Assembly: GCA_036268055.1 (NCBI GenBank)
Contig: DATAUW010000017.1
Coordinates: 248,001-312,000 of the forward strand
DNA: 64,000 nucleotides
Source: Verrucomicrobiia bacterium
GTDB taxonomy: Bacteria; Verrucomicrobiota; Verrucomicrobiia; Limisphaerales; Pedosphaeraceae
Reading direction: 5' to 3'
This document shows, one piece after another, positions 1-7,827 of this stretch. Every line of letters begins with the position of its first letter. The stretch's first letter is position 1. Below the pieces are notes generated by a model. It saw nothing but the letters and a program-made list of their open reading frames with translations, had not been told where the DNA came from and made no database searches. The translations under genes and the position numbers were made by a program.

Positions 1-80
1 TGTTTTGGCGTGCATTGATTATGCCGCACGATTGATCGGCGAACGCAGCACAACGATTTGAATTTAAAATTTCTTAGATT

Positions 81-2750
81 CTATTTCCCATGACTTCCCT
101 CACCACCGCCATCCGCGCCATCTCCGTCGAGGTCAATTAATATGTCCCGTGGCTCCGCGCCTTTGCTGGGGCCGACGATGCCGCGGTTTTCCAGTTCGTC
201 CATGATGCGCGCGGCACGAGTATAGCCGAGGCGCAGGCGGCGTTGCATCAATGACACGCTCGCCTTTTGTTCGCTGCGGATGACTTCAATGCATTGCTGG
301 ATCAAGTCTTCGTCTTCATCGCAGCCGGATTCTTCGTTCAACGAGACGTTGGGTTTGGAAAGTTGCTTGTGAATTTCAACTTCGTAGCTCGGTTTGCCCT
401 GGGTGGCGATGAAGTCCACCGCTTGTTGAATTTCCTGGTCGGTGATGAGCGCGCCCTGGGCACGGATTAATTTCGCTGAACCCGGCGGGAGATAAAGCAT
501 GTCGCCTTTGCCGAGCAATTTGTCCGCGCCCATCGCATCAAGAATCGTGCGCGAATCCACCTTGGCGGCGACTTGGAACGCGATACGCGCGGGGATGTTC
601 GCCTTGATGACACCGGTGATGACATCCACGCTCGGGCGTTGCGTCGCGACGATGCAATGAATCCCCGCCGCGCGCGCCATTTGCGTGATGCGCGCGATGG
701 CCATTTCGACATCGGCAGGCGCGACAAGCATCAGGTCGGCCAGCTCGTCAATGATCACGACGATGTAACTAAGCTTCTCGGGAATAACGATGTCGTCCTC
801 ACGCGGCACGACAATTTGTTCGTCCACTTCCACCGCGAAGCCATCCGTGCCCGGCTCAACTTTTTCCTTTTTCACTGTGAGCGGCAATTCCAGTTCTGCC
901 GGAGGAATCGGTTTATTTTTCGGGCGGTCGTTGAACGATTTAATATTGCGCACGCCGACCTTCGCGAAAATCTGGTAACGCTTTTCCATTTCGTTGACGA
1001 CCCAGCGCAGCGCGAGAATCACTTTTTTAGGATCTGTCACGACGGGCACGACCAAGTGCGGCAGCGCGTTGTATTGCTGCAACTCGACCACCTTTGGATC
1101 AATCATCACGAAGCGAAGCTGGTCGGGCGAAAATTTATAAAGCAACGACGCGATGATAGAATTGATGCAAACGGATTTGCCGGAACCGGTGCTGCCGGCG
1201 ATGAGCAAGTGCGGCATCTCGGCGAGATCGGCAATGATCGGATGGCCGTAAACGTCCTTGCCAAGCGCGAGCGGGATGCGCGCCTTCGTGTTGATCCATT
1301 CGTCGGACTCAAGCAGGTCACGCATGATCACCTTGGTCTTCACCGCGTTGGGCACTTCCACGCCAACAGAACTCTTGCCGGGCACGGGCGCGAGAATATT
1401 GATGCGTTCGGCCTTGAGCGCGGCGGCGATGTTGTTGCCGAGACCGGAAATTTTTTCGAGCTTCACACCCGGCGCGGGATGCAATTCGTAGCGCGTGATG
1501 GTCGGGCCTTTCGTGATGTCGCCGAGTGAAACATCAATGTCGAATTGCGCGAGCGTCTGCTGCATCAGCCGCGCATTGGCCATCAATTCCTCTTTGGACT
1601 CGGTCGGCTTCAGCGTGGTATCGGGATGCTGAAGAAAATCCATCGGCGGCAACCGGTAATTGCCGATCAACGGCGTGGAAGCGACGGCGATGGGTTTGGG
1701 TCTGCGCGGCGCAGGCTTGGGCCGGGCGGGCGGCGCAACGGCGGGTGCGATTTCAATCACCGGTTCGGGTGTAGCCGAAGGTTCAACAGGTTTCTCAACG
1801 CCTTCAACTTTTGCCACGACAGGCTCCTCAACTTTTGGCGGTTCCGTCTTGGGCGTAGGCGCAGGTTTTTTGCCGAGGACATCGGACAAACTCGCGGCGG
1901 CAACTTCGCGCGCCGGAATAACCACGCCTTCTTCCGGTGGCGCAGGTTCCACAGGTGGAGCGACGTCGGCGGTTTTTTTCGAACGCGCGCCGGAAGCTTT
2001 AGCTTGAGGAACACTCAGATCGCGAACCGTCGGTTCAGGCACCGGCTTGCCATCCGCGCCGAGACCGGCATTCGCTTTTTCCTCGTGTTCGCGGATTTGC
2101 TGTTCCAGTTCGCGCTTGCGTTTTTCAAGCGCGATTTCCTTGGCGGTGGGGCCGCTGCTCGAAGGCACTGGTTTTATGGATTCAAGTTCGGCGCGCTTGC
2201 CAATCAGATGGCGAATCCAATCGCCGAGTTGAAAGTTCGTGAGAAAAAGCACGCTGATGAACACCAGCATCAGATAAATAATCGCCGCGCCGGCGGTGCC
2301 GAAATTATTGAAGACATATTCATTCAATAAGACGCCCAGCGTGCCCCCCGGCGATGCCTTCAGCCGCGCATGAACGCCGCTGAGACTGGTGTGAAACAAG
2401 TCCGCCATCCCCATGCAGCAGATAAATAACACCGCCGCCCACGCCCATCGCCGCCGGATGAATGCCAGCCGTTGCGAGAAACATCCCAATCCGACAAAGA
2501 TCAGCACGAACGGCAGCAGATACGCCGCCACACCCACGCCGCGAATCCATTGAAAGGCCATCCACGCGCCGAAAGGCCCGATGGCGTTGTGGATGGGATT
2601 GTTCGGCGGGAGGCGATTTTCCGGGCGGTCGTTGGCATCGTAGGAAAAGATTGCGATGAGTAACAGGACAGCGAGACCCATCAGGACGACACCGATGAGG
2701 TCATTCAAACCGCGATTGGGCGCCTCGTCTGGCGCGCCTTTTTTTGCCAT
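81..2750 (-). CDS. ftsK: DNA translocase FtsK/SpoIIIE
   Basis: Membrane-anchored ATPase that pumps chromosomal DNA through the division septum. The 889-residue product has about four N-terminal membrane segments (roughly residues 17-185), a Pro/Ala/Glu-rich linker (200-370), a motor domain with Walker A GSTGSGKS (519-526) and Walker B VVIIDEL (664-670), and a C-terminal winged-helix gamma domain (about 812-873) of the type that reads KOPS sites. The linker is short compared with E. coli FtsK. An acidic, Pro-rich insertion (about 602-660) lies between the motor motifs. The start ATG at 2750 gives MAKKG. Domain order and motifs make the call secure. Confidence 0.96.
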   Translation of the reverse strand: MAKKGAPDEAPNRGLNDLIGVVLMGLAVLLLIAIFSYDANDRPENRLPPNNPIHNAIGPFGAWMAFQWIRGVGVAAYLLPFVLIFVGLGCFSQRLAFIRRRWAWAAVLFICCMGMADLFHTSLSGVHARLKASPGGTLGVLLNEYVFNNFGTAGAAIIYLMLVFISVLFLTNFQLGDWIRHLIGKRAELESIKPVPSSSGPTAKEIALEKRKRELEQQIREHEEKANAGLGADGKPVPEPTVRDLSVPQAKASGARSKKTADVAPPVEPAPPEEGVVIPAREVAAASLSDVLGKKPAPTPKTEPPKVEEPVVAKVEGVEKPVEPSATPEPVIEIAPAVAPPARPKPAPRRPKPIAVASTPLIGNYRLPPMDFLQHPDTTLKPTESKEELMANARLMQQTLAQFDIDVSLGDITKGPTITRYELHPAPGVKLEKISGLGNNIAAALKAERINILAPVPGKSSVGVEVPNAVKTKVIMRDLLESDEWINTKARIPLALGKDVYGHPIIADLAEMPHLLIAGSTGSGKSVCINSIIASLLYKFSPDQLRFVMIDPKVVELQQYNALPHLVVPVVTDPKKVILALRWVVNEMEKRYQIFAKVGVRNIKSFNDRPKNKPIPPAELELPLTVKKEKVEPGTDGFAVEVDEQIVVPREDDIVIPEKLSYIVVIIDELADLMLVAPADVEMAIARITQMARAAGIHCIVATQRPSVDVITGVIKANIPARIAFQVAAKVDSRTILDAMGADKLLGKGDMLYLPPGSAKLIRAQGALITDQEIQQAVDFIATQGKPSYEVEIHKQLSKPNVSLNEESGCDEDEDLIQQCIEVIRSEQKASVSLMQRRLRLGYTRAARIMDELENRGIVGPSKGAEPRDILIDLDGDGADGGGEGSHGK

Positions 2751-2838
2751 GAAGCCAGTTTAACAGTTCGAGGTTGAAAGTTCAAAGTTCAAAGTTGCTT
2801 GGCCGCAACGGCGAAGTTGGGTTAGCGTGAGGCAAGTC

Positions 2839-4395
2839 ATGGTAAAGAAGTGGCTGATCAAATTTGAGCACGCCCTCGTCATCATCCGGGACTTCCTGGA
2901 CGAAAAGACGTTCGCGACCTTCCATGTGGCGCCACTTTCGCGGGCGCAACGATTCGCGCACTTCTGCCTGGTGGTGGTGAAGGGTTTCATCCAGACGCGC
3001 TGCCCGATGCGCGCCTCGGCGCTGGCTTATACGAGTTTGCTGGCGTTGATCCCAATGCTGTTCGTCGTCATCAGCGTATCGAGCACGATTCTGCGCAAGG
3101 ACGAAAACCGGGTGAACCGTTTCGTGGATCATTTGCTCGTGAGTCTGACGCCGCCGGTGGTTGCGGTGACGCCGCACAACCGCCATCGCAACGAAGACGC
3201 TCTCTCAATCGGCGGCGAAGAATCCACCAATTCTCTCAGCACTACCAATAGTCTTGATCCGAATCTTGCGGCGAACAGCGCCACGCTCGACGGCATGGAC
3301 GAACCGAAAAATCCTTCCGACCACGATGAACTGGTGCGTTTGATCAATCGTTTCATCAGGAATATTCAAAGCGGCGCGCTGGGCACGACCAGTCTGATTG
3401 TGCTGATATTCATGGTGGTTTCCATGCTCGCGACCATCGAGAGCACGTTCAACGATATCTGGCACGTCTCGCAAGGACGCGGCTGGATCTCGCGCATCGA
3501 GAAGTATGGCGCGGTATTGTTCATGGGGCCGTTGCTGCTGGCGGCGGCGCTGGGCTTGTCGAGCGAGCCGTATTTTCAGGCGACCAAACAACTGGTTCAT
3601 CACCTGCCGATGGTAAACCGGCTGCTGTTTCATTTTTTGCCGGTATTTTTGTTGTGCCTTTCTTTCGGCGTCGTTTATCGGCTAATACCCAACACGCACG
3701 TCCGCTGGGATGCGGCCATCGTCGGCGGAGTGGTGGGAGGCGTGCTATGGCAACTGAACAATTACTTCAGCTTCCTCTATGTCTCGCGCTGGGTGACAAA
3801 CAGTAAAATTTACGGCAGCCTCGCCGCCGCGCCGGTGTTTTTGGTGGGCGTGTATGTCTCGTGGCTGATCGTGTTATTCGGCGCGCAGGTGGCGTACGCC
3901 TTCCAGAATCGCGCGGAATATTTGCAGGAGAAACAGGCGCAAAACATCAACCAGCGCGGACGGGAATTTATCGCGCTGCGTTTGATGGAATGCGTCGGCC
4001 AGCGATTCCAGCGCGGCGAACCTCCCGCCACGACTGCGCAAATGGCCGATGCCCTTAGCGTACCCGCGTGTTTGGTGCATGAGATCATGGAGAGCCTGAT
4101 GGCGTCGCGGCTGGTCGTGGAAATTGCGGGTGAAGACCCGGCGTTCGCCCCGGCGCGGCCCTTGGAAGCCATCACCTGCCACGATATTCTGCTCGCCTTG
4201 CGCGCGGGGCAGGGCCAGGAATTGGAAACGCGAGAGGACCACGCGCGCAACGAGGTTTTTGGCGAATTCGAAAAAATCCTGGAAGCGGAAAAGAAAGCGG
4301 CGTCTTCCGTGAACATCATGATGATGGTCAACCGAACGGAAAAATTGCTTGCCGATCATCGCGTAAAAGCGGTAACTGACCACAAGCCGGACTAA
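2839..4395 (+). CDS. YihY/BrkB (UPF0761) family inner membrane protein
   Basis: Integral membrane protein of the YihY/BrkB family, once misnamed ribonuclease BN; its function is not settled. The N-terminal part contains the family pattern with RASALAYTSLLALIPM at the first membrane helix, followed by about five more hydrophobic segments ending near GVYVSWLIVLFGAQVAYAF. Two oddities are visible. A hydrophilic insertion of about 60 residues, rich in Asn, Ser and Asp, follows the first helix. A cytoplasmic tail of about 150 residues follows the membrane domain, and its first half reads like a winged helix. A GTG at 2827 is possible, but GAGG six bases before ATG 2839 favours the later start. Confidence 0.85.
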   Translation: MVKKWLIKFEHALVIIRDFLDEKTFATFHVAPLSRAQRFAHFCLVVVKGFIQTRCPMRASALAYTSLLALIPMLFVVISVSSTILRKDENRVNRFVDHLLVSLTPPVVAVTPHNRHRNEDALSIGGEESTNSLSTTNSLDPNLAANSATLDGMDEPKNPSDHDELVRLINRFIRNIQSGALGTTSLIVLIFMVVSMLATIESTFNDIWHVSQGRGWISRIEKYGAVLFMGPLLLAAALGLSSEPYFQATKQLVHHLPMVNRLLFHFLPVFLLCLSFGVVYRLIPNTHVRWDAAIVGGVVGGVLWQLNNYFSFLYVSRWVTNSKIYGSLAAAPVFLVGVYVSWLIVLFGAQVAYAFQNRAEYLQEKQAQNINQRGREFIALRLMECVGQRFQRGEPPATTAQMADALSVPACLVHEIMESLMASRLVVEIAGEDPAFAPARPLEAITCHDILLALRAGQGQELETREDHARNEVFGEFEKILEAEKKAASSVNIMMMVNRTEKLLADHRVKAVTDHKPD

Positions 4396-4423
4396 CTCGG
4401 CTGCCCACTTACTAACTACTTAT

Positions 4424-5527
4424 ATGATTGTCGGCGTACCTAAAGAGATCAAGGACCACGAATACCGTGTCGCGCTGCTGCCCTCGGCGGCGTATCAACT
4501 CGTTAAGCGCGGCCACCAGGTGCTGGTCGAGTGCGGCGCGGGCGCGGGCGCGGGTTATCCCGATGCTGATTACGAACAGGCCGGGGCGAAGCTGCTGTCG
4601 GATCATCGCCAGATTTTTGAAAAGGCAGACCTGATCGTGAAGGTCAAGGAGCCGCTGCCGCCGGAGTACGAGTTACTCCGTCCCGGGCAGATACTCTTCA
4701 CTTACCTGCATTTGGCGGCCAGCCGTTCACTCACGGACGCGATGTTGAAGTCGGGTGTCACTGGACTGGCGTATGAAACCATCGAAGTGAATCGCCGCCT
4801 GCCATTGCTGGAGCCGATGAGCGAAATCGCGGGGCGCATGTCGGTGCTCGTTGGCGGATATTTTCTGGCAAAACATTTCGGCGGAAGCGGCGTGCTGCTC
4901 GGCGGCGTGCCGGGAGTTTTGCCGGGGCGCGTCGTGGTGCTGGGCGGCGGGGCATCGGGCATCAATGCGGCGCGCATGGCGACCGGGTTGGGCGCGGACG
5001 TCACCATTCTCGAGGTGGATTTGGAACGCATGCGTTTTCTCGACATTACTCTGCACACGGCGCATACGCTTTATTCAAGTGAGGCGCATTTGATGGGGAT
5101 ATTGGCGACGACGGATTTGCTGATCGGCGCGGTGCTCGTGCCGGGTGCGAAGGCGCCGAAATTGATCAGCCGCGAAATGCTGCGCCAGATGCGTCCGGGC
5201 AGCGTGCTCGTGGACATTGCGATTGACCAGGGCGGTTGCGCGGAAACTTCGCGCGCCACGACGCATCAAAACCCGGTGTACGTCGAAGAAGGCGTGACGC
5301 ATTATTGCGTGGCGAACATGCCCGGCGCTTACGCGCGCACGGCTACGCAGGCGCTGACGAATGTGACGTATCGTTACGTGGAATTGCTCGCAGACCTTGG
5401 GCTTGCCGAAGCGTGTGTGAAACAACCCGCGCTCATCGGCGGCCTCAATGTCATGGGCGGCAAAGTAACTCACAAAGCCGTCGCCGAAGCGCACGGGCTG
5501 GCTTATTCCCCGCCGGTACTGGCATAA
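4424..5527 (+). CDS. ald: Alanine dehydrogenase
   Basis: NAD-dependent oxidative deamination of L-alanine to pyruvate and ammonia in the cytosol. The 367-residue protein is the usual family length. It starts MIVGVPKEIKDHEYRVAL, has the substrate-binding KVKEPLP and TYLHLAAS segments, a Rossmann NAD motif VVVLGGGASGINAARMA near residue 170, the DIAIDQGG loop, and the C-terminal HYCVANMPGAYARTAT block. These are diagnostic for Ald and separate it from transhydrogenase alpha subunits. It lies 28 bases downstream of the YihY-like gene and may be co-transcribed with it. Confidence 0.95.
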   Translation: MIVGVPKEIKDHEYRVALLPSAAYQLVKRGHQVLVECGAGAGAGYPDADYEQAGAKLLSDHRQIFEKADLIVKVKEPLPPEYELLRPGQILFTYLHLAASRSLTDAMLKSGVTGLAYETIEVNRRLPLLEPMSEIAGRMSVLVGGYFLAKHFGGSGVLLGGVPGVLPGRVVVLGGGASGINAARMATGLGADVTILEVDLERMRFLDITLHTAHTLYSSEAHLMGILATTDLLIGAVLVPGAKAPKLISREMLRQMRPGSVLVDIAIDQGGCAETSRATTHQNPVYVEEGVTHYCVANMPGAYARTATQALTNVTYRYVELLADLGLAEACVKQPALIGGLNVMGGKVTHKAVAEAHGLAYSPPVLA

Positions 5528-5606
5528 TTCGTTTGCGGCAACTACGTATAAGCATCCGTAATGAAACCGACTTGATTTAAAATGCTGCGCGGCCCAAGCT
5601 TGACCG

Positions 5607-5861
5607 ATGCGCATGCCTAGCGAACCAGTCAGTTTGAGTGTCGAAGAGATCAAAGAATTAAACCACAAGCTGGCGGTGTTACGCCATGACATCAATAATA
5701 ATCTCTCGTTGATCATGGCGGCGACGGAACTGATCCGCCACAAACCACAAACTGCCGAGCGCATGATCGTCACGCTCGCCGAGCAGCCGCCCAAGATCAC
5801 CGCGGCGATGGCAAAATTTTCTTCTGAGTTCGAACAAATCTTCGGCATCACGCGTCCTTAA
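5607..5861 (+). CDS. Small lone DHp-like helical protein
   Basis: 84 residues, predicted soluble and helical. The segment LAVLRHDINNNLSLIMAA (about residues 25-42) resembles the phospho-acceptor H-box of histidine kinases, with a His-Asp pair followed by Asn residues, and the rest could form the second helix of a dimerisation hairpin. There is no ATPase domain here or in the neighbours. It could be a stand-alone phosphotransfer or dimerisation module, or an unrelated helical protein. It lies 94 bases before an ECF sigma factor gene on the same strand. A second ATG at 5613 is an equally good start. Confidence 0.55.
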   Translation: MRMPSEPVSLSVEEIKELNHKLAVLRHDINNNLSLIMAATELIRHKPQTAERMIVTLAEQPPKITAAMAKFSSEFEQIFGITRP

Positions 5862-5954
5862 ATAGGCGCGCAACCTGGTTCACGCTGGCGGACAGTTTTT
5901 ATGTCCGCAGCTTTGGCCTTCAAGTTTTGCGGCGGCGTGTCATACTGAGGGAGA

Positions 5955-6530
5955 ATGGAACTGAGCGATGCGGAACTGATAGCCGCGGTGTTGAAAGGCA
6001 ATACCGCCAGCTTTGAGCCGCTCGTGCAGAAATATTCCCCCCGCGTTTTCGCCACCGCGCGCCGCTATGCGCGCAAGGAAAGTGAAGTCGAAGACATCGT
6101 TCAGGAAGTGTGGCTGAAGTCGTTTCAAAAACTCGCCACTTTTCGCGGCGATGCGCCATTCGAGCATTGGCTGATGCGGCTGGCGGTGCATACGTGCTAC
6201 GATTTTTTGCGCGGGCACCAGCGCAATCGCGAAACGGCATTTTCCGAGATGACCGAAACGGAAGACGATTGGCTGGAGCGGTTTGTGACCAATCCCGACA
6301 CGGCCGCCGACGACGCCAGCGCGGCGCAACAACTGGTGCAGCGCGTTTTGGCGCAGCTTTCGCCGCCGGCGCGGATGATCATCCAGCTTTTGGAAATCGA
6401 GGAAAAATCGGTCAAGGAAATTGCGCAACTGACCGGGTGGTCGGTGCCGCTGGTGAAAGTCCGCGCGTTTCGCGCCCGCGCGGAAATGAAAAAGTGTCTG
6501 GCGCGTTTGACGAAAGAAAAGTATCTGTAA
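5955..6530 (+). CDS. ECF-type RNA polymerase sigma factor
   Basis: Extracytoplasmic-function sigma factor of 191 residues. Region 2 is seen as YARKESEVEDIVQEVWLKSF (about residues 40-59) and region 4 as the helix-turn-helix EKSVKEIAQLTGWSVPLVKV followed by RAFRARAEMKK near the C-terminus. It directs core RNA polymerase to a small regulon. The two short genes that follow encode a one-pass membrane protein and a CnrX/Spy-like periplasmic protein, the usual layout for a sigma factor with its membrane anti-sigma and sensor. The target promoters cannot be read from this window. Confidence 0.92.
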   Translation: MELSDAELIAAVLKGNTASFEPLVQKYSPRVFATARRYARKESEVEDIVQEVWLKSFQKLATFRGDAPFEHWLMRLAVHTCYDFLRGHQRNRETAFSEMTETEDDWLERFVTNPDTAADDASAAQQLVQRVLAQLSPPARMIIQLLEIEEKSVKEIAQLTGWSVPLVKVRAFRARAEMKKCLARLTKEKYL

Positions 6531-6569
6531 CCATGACGCTTTTGGAAGCGTCTGACTAAACGAAGGCCT

Positions 6570-6872
6570 ATGAACTCGTCCTTGCATGATAAATTAATTG
6601 CCGCCGCGCGCAACACGCCGCCTGATGACCGCGTGCCGTACGCCTTTGAAAAGCGCATCATGGCGCAACTGGCCGGCCAGACCGCCGCCGACCCGTGGGG
6701 ATTGTGGAGCCGCGGGCTTTCCCGAGCAGCGATTTATTGCGTGATCTTCATGCTGATACTTTCGGCCAGTTCATTCTTCGTTCCTTCGGTCAACCAGGAC
6801 AGTCTATCGCAGGCGGTGGATCAAACTTTGTTCGCCGCCATAGACAACACCCCCGATAACCCCGCCAACTAA
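6570..6872 (+). CDS. Putative anti-sigma-like single-pass membrane protein
   Basis: 100 residues with a cytoplasmic N-terminal half and one hydrophobic segment, IYCVIFMLILSASSFFV (about residues 51-67), then a short polar tail. There is no zinc-binding anti-sigma motif (HxxxCxxC), so the anti-sigma role rests on position only: it starts 39 bases after the sigma factor gene and is followed after six bases by a CnrX/Spy-like gene. The N-terminal sequence with VPYAFEKRIM is seen in short Verrucomicrobiota proteins placed the same way. Function is inferred, not shown. Confidence 0.6.
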   Translation: MNSSLHDKLIAAARNTPPDDRVPYAFEKRIMAQLAGQTAADPWGLWSRGLSRAAIYCVIFMLILSASSFFVPSVNQDSLSQAVDQTLFAAIDNTPDNPAN

Positions 6873-6878
6873 AAAGCG

Positions 6879-7373
6879 GTGAACGCCTGGAAAGTCATTC
6901 TGTCCACGCTGGTGATCTTCATCGCGGGCGTCGTGACCGGCGGCCTGCTGGTGACCGTTGCGGTGCGCGTGACGCAAACTCATTCCCGGCCAGCAAGAGA
7001 TCCCAACGCTCCCGCCGCCAGCGCGAATCCGTGGCTGGTGAAAAATCGCGACTTGCTGCGGCGCATGGATCGAGAGCTGGAATTGACGCCGGAGCAGCAT
7101 GGCCGCATCGAGACGATCATTGCCGCGAGCCAGGAGCGGACGAAACTGCTTTGGAAACCCATCACGCCGCAGATGAACAAGGAATTGCAAATGGTCCACG
7201 CCGAAATCCGCGACCTGCTCACGCCCGACCAGAAAAAGAAGTTCGACGATTTCCCCCGCGTGCGCCCGAACCCGGACAAACGCCGCGGGACAAATTATCT
7301 GTCTGGGAACAGTCTGACGAATTTCTCCGGAACGAATTTTCCCGCGACCAACGCCATGCCGGCGAGTCAGTAA
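6879..7373 (+). CDS. CnrX/Spy-like periplasmic protein (LTxxQ type)
   Basis: 164 residues starting at GTG 6879, six bases after the previous stop. An N-terminal signal anchor (WKVILSTLVIFIAGVVTGGL) is followed by a helical domain with two LTP(E/D)Q motifs (LTPEQHGRIE and LTPDQKKKF), the hallmark of the Spy/CpxP/CnrX/ZraP group of periplasmic metal- or stress-sensing proteins. The C-terminal 35 residues are Asn/Thr/Phe-rich low complexity. In the CnrYXH arrangement the X protein senses metal and relieves the anti-sigma. The same logic could apply here given the copper ATPase next door, but this is inference. Confidence 0.75.
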   Translation: MNAWKVILSTLVIFIAGVVTGGLLVTVAVRVTQTHSRPARDPNAPAASANPWLVKNRDLLRRMDRELELTPEQHGRIETIIAASQERTKLLWKPITPQMNKELQMVHAEIRDLLTPDQKKKFDDFPRVRPNPDKRRGTNYLSGNSLTNFSGTNFPATNAMPASQ

Positions 7374-7389
7374 GCGTTTCTCACTTGAT

Positions 7390-7827
7390 ATGTCCGCTTG
7401 GCTTGAAAAGGCAAAAGAGGTTTTTCAAGATTTAATTCCTCGTTTCGAAAATGCGGACACACCCTATTTGCTTTGGTTTGAATTAAACGACGCTTTTGAC
7501 AGCGCGTATGAGAAAATTCCTCATGATGAATCGCTAATCAGCCGCATTTATCAGTATTCTGATTGGTGCATGAGTCAACCCCAGGGGCAGACGGCAGAAG
7601 ACGACTTGGCCACCTGCGTTGCGGTTTGCTTTTATGAGCACATTCCACTTTGCAAAAATGCCCGACTGGACATGCCGCGTTGGTGGCATCCAAAAGATCT
7701 GGATCATATGAAGGAAATTTTTAGTTACCATCTCGGAGACGATGGATTTGCGGAATTGAAAAAACTCTTTTCCAGAGAACGCAGCCGATATAATCCCGCT
7801 TTAAGAGTTTGCGCACGGCGTTCTTGA
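7390..7827 (+). CDS. Hypothetical protein, Trp/Tyr-rich
   Basis: 145 residues, soluble, no signal peptide. It is rich in aromatic residues (WLEKAKEVFQDLIPRF near the start, DMPRWWHPKDLDHM near residue 98) and looks like the small 'bystander' proteins often annotated as DUFs or immunity-like proteins. I do not recognise the family. Its last 27 bases overlap the 3' end of the convergent copper ATPase gene (7801), so both C-termini share DNA. Codon use here is less GC-biased than in the flanking genes, which hints at a later arrival. Confidence 0.7.
   Translation: MSAWLEKAKEVFQDLIPRFENADTPYLLWFELNDAFDSAYEKIPHDESLISRIYQYSDWCMSQPQGQTAEDDLATCVAVCFYEHIPLCKNARLDMPRWWHPKDLDHMKEIFSYHLGDDGFAELKKLFSRERSRYNPALRVCARRS

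Noticed and set aside
573-1529. Long plus-strand open frame antisense to ftsK
   Set aside because: Arg/His/Asp-rich shadow of a high-GC gene; ftsK motifs on the other strand are intact.
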